Shown here one piece after another: positions 5,118 to 5,739 of a stretch of 5,739 nucleotides of DNA. The DNA comes from an uncultured Collinsella sp. GTDB taxonomy: Bacteria > Actinomycetota > Coriobacteriia > Coriobacteriales > Coriobacteriaceae. Numbering within the stretch: the stretch's first letter is position 1; the number at the start of each line of letters is the position of its first letter. The stretch covers positions 1 through 5,739 of the forward strand of contig UQNB01000097.1 in the NCBI GenBank assembly GCA_900542235.1. Reading direction: 5' to 3'. The position numbers and the translations under genes are program-made. The notes beneath the pieces are model-generated. The model had not been told where the DNA came from. It was given only the letters and a program-made list of their open reading frames with translations, and made no database searches.

Positions 5118-5739
5118 ATGGAAACGGTTAGCGGCAATCTTGCCTCTGCGCTCAGGATCGAGCCGGGCATTACCGCGATTATCGGCAGTGGCGGCAAGTC
5201 GACCTTGCTAAAGACGCTCGGCCTTGAGCTTATGCGCGCTGGCGGCCGCGTGCTCCTCTGCACCACCACGCGCATGTTCCCCGTCGCCGGCGTGCCGTGG
5301 GACGGGTCGAGCCGTCGCCTGGACGCCGCGCCTTGGAAGCCGGGGGCCCTGCATGTTCCCGGCTGCACCTGCGAGGCATGCGCGGGACTTGTCCGAGGAA
5401 GTATCTGCCAGGCGGGTGTTTTGAACCCGGAGACAGGCAAGCTCTCCGCCCCCGCCGAGCCGCCCAACGAGCTGGCGCAGCACTTTGACTATGTGTTGGC
5501 CGAGGCAGATGGCAGCAAGCGACTCCCGCTCAAGGCGCATGCCGCCTGGGAGCCGGTAATTCCCGCCGCCACGGCAAACGTTGTCTGGGTCGTCGGCGCC
5601 TCGGGGCTGGGCAAGCCCGTCGCCGAGGTTGTCCACCGCCCCGAGCTCTTCTGCGAGCGCTGCGGCTGCGAGAGCGGCGAATATGCGTGGAAGGCGCAGG
5701 AGATTCACGGGCATTTTGTAGCAGAAAATCCGGGCGCCG
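5118..5739 (+). CDS. yqeC: YqeC-type selenium cofactor biosynthesis protein, cut by window edge
   Basis: YqeC is a P-loop protein found with YqeB and SelD in organisms that make selenium-dependent molybdenum hydroxylases; its exact reaction is not known. The frame opens with ATG at 5118 and runs open to the right edge, 207 residues so far. It shows a P-loop GSGGKSTLL (about residues 23-31), LLCTTTRMFPV (46-56), the family motif LAEADGSKRLPLKAH (127-141) followed by EPVIP, and VVGASGLGKPVAEVVHRPELF (158-178). The start is fixed because the frame has a stop at 5079-5081 and no other start codon between; GGTGA (5109-5113) is a weak ribosome binding site with a short spacer. Unusual are two mirrored cysteine motifs, CTCEAC (83-88, plus C97) and CERCGC (179-184). 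It is divergent from yqeB. Family assignment is firm; function is by association. Confidence 0.9.
   Translation, partial: METVSGNLASALRIEPGITAIIGSGGKSTLLKTLGLELMRAGGRVLLCTTTRMFPVAGVPWDGSSRRLDAAPWKPGALHVPGCTCEACAGLVRGSICQAGVLNPETGKLSAPAEPPNELAQHFDYVLAEADGSKRLPLKAHAAWEPVIPAATANVVWVVGASGLGKPVAEVVHRPELFCERCGCESGEYAWKAQEIHGHFVAENPGA

Noticed and set aside
5208..5714. 168-codon minus-strand frame opposite yqeC
   Set aside because: It is antisense to the clear P-loop protein YqeC and has no recognisable domain.
1..5739. CRISPR array, tRNA, rRNA or insertion sequence
   Set aside because: No regularly spaced repeats, no tRNA-like cloverleaf or rRNA sequence and no transposase-like frame were seen.

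Overview
This window joins two unrelated gene groups. Bases 1 to about 3000 hold the downstream half of a bacterial spc-type ribosomal protein operon, all on the minus strand: rplE (L5), rpsN (S14, zinc type), rpsH (S8), rplF (L6), rplR (L18) and rpsE (S5, cut by the left edge). Bases 3168 to 5739 hold three accessory genes for maturing a selenium-dependent molybdenum hydroxylase: xdhC and yqeB on the minus strand, and yqeC diverging on the plus strand and cut by the right edge. The sequence is GC-rich with strong GC3 bias, so long open antisense frames are common. The 61-residue four-cysteine S14, the purine-rich ribosome binding sites and the general look of the proteins suggest an anaerobic gut actinobacterium of the class Coriobacteriia, perhaps close to Collinsella. 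That assignment is inferred from protein style and was not tested.

Ribosomal part: the order L5-S14-S8-L6-L18-S5 is the standard spc order, and each gene has its own Shine-Dalgarno sequence. The gaps between genes are unusually long for this operon: 79 nt for rplE-rpsN, 118-119 nt for rpsN-rpsH, 33 nt for rpsH-rplF, 75 nt for rplF-rplR and 14 nt for rplR-rpsE. The three longest gaps each contain a clear inverted repeat. Upstream of rplE the usual rplX and rplN are missing. In their place is a 311-base non-coding stretch with a candidate promoter (TGGAAA-17-TATAGT), a roughly 130-nt leader that can fold into two adjacent hairpins, and a perfect 25-bp inverted repeat followed by five T on the minus strand, which probably ends xdhC transcription. 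rplE therefore appears to head its own transcript, and the conserved operon is split at the rplX/rplE boundary unless the assembly is wrong.

Molybdenum hydroxylase part: yqeB and xdhC are 9 nt apart and should form one minus-strand transcript. yqeC is divergent, across a 102-bp AT-rich intergenic region with promoter-like elements and an imperfect dyad. In the known family logic, XdhC binds and protects the molybdenum cofactor for insertion, while YqeB and YqeC mark genomes that install a labile selenium on a molybdenum hydroxylase using selenophosphate from SelD. The hydroxylase itself is not in the window and may lie beyond the right edge. All three maturation proteins carry clustered cysteines, most notably mirrored CxCxxC and CxxCxC motifs in YqeC.

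No tRNA, rRNA, CRISPR array, insertion sequence or complete unknown gene was found.
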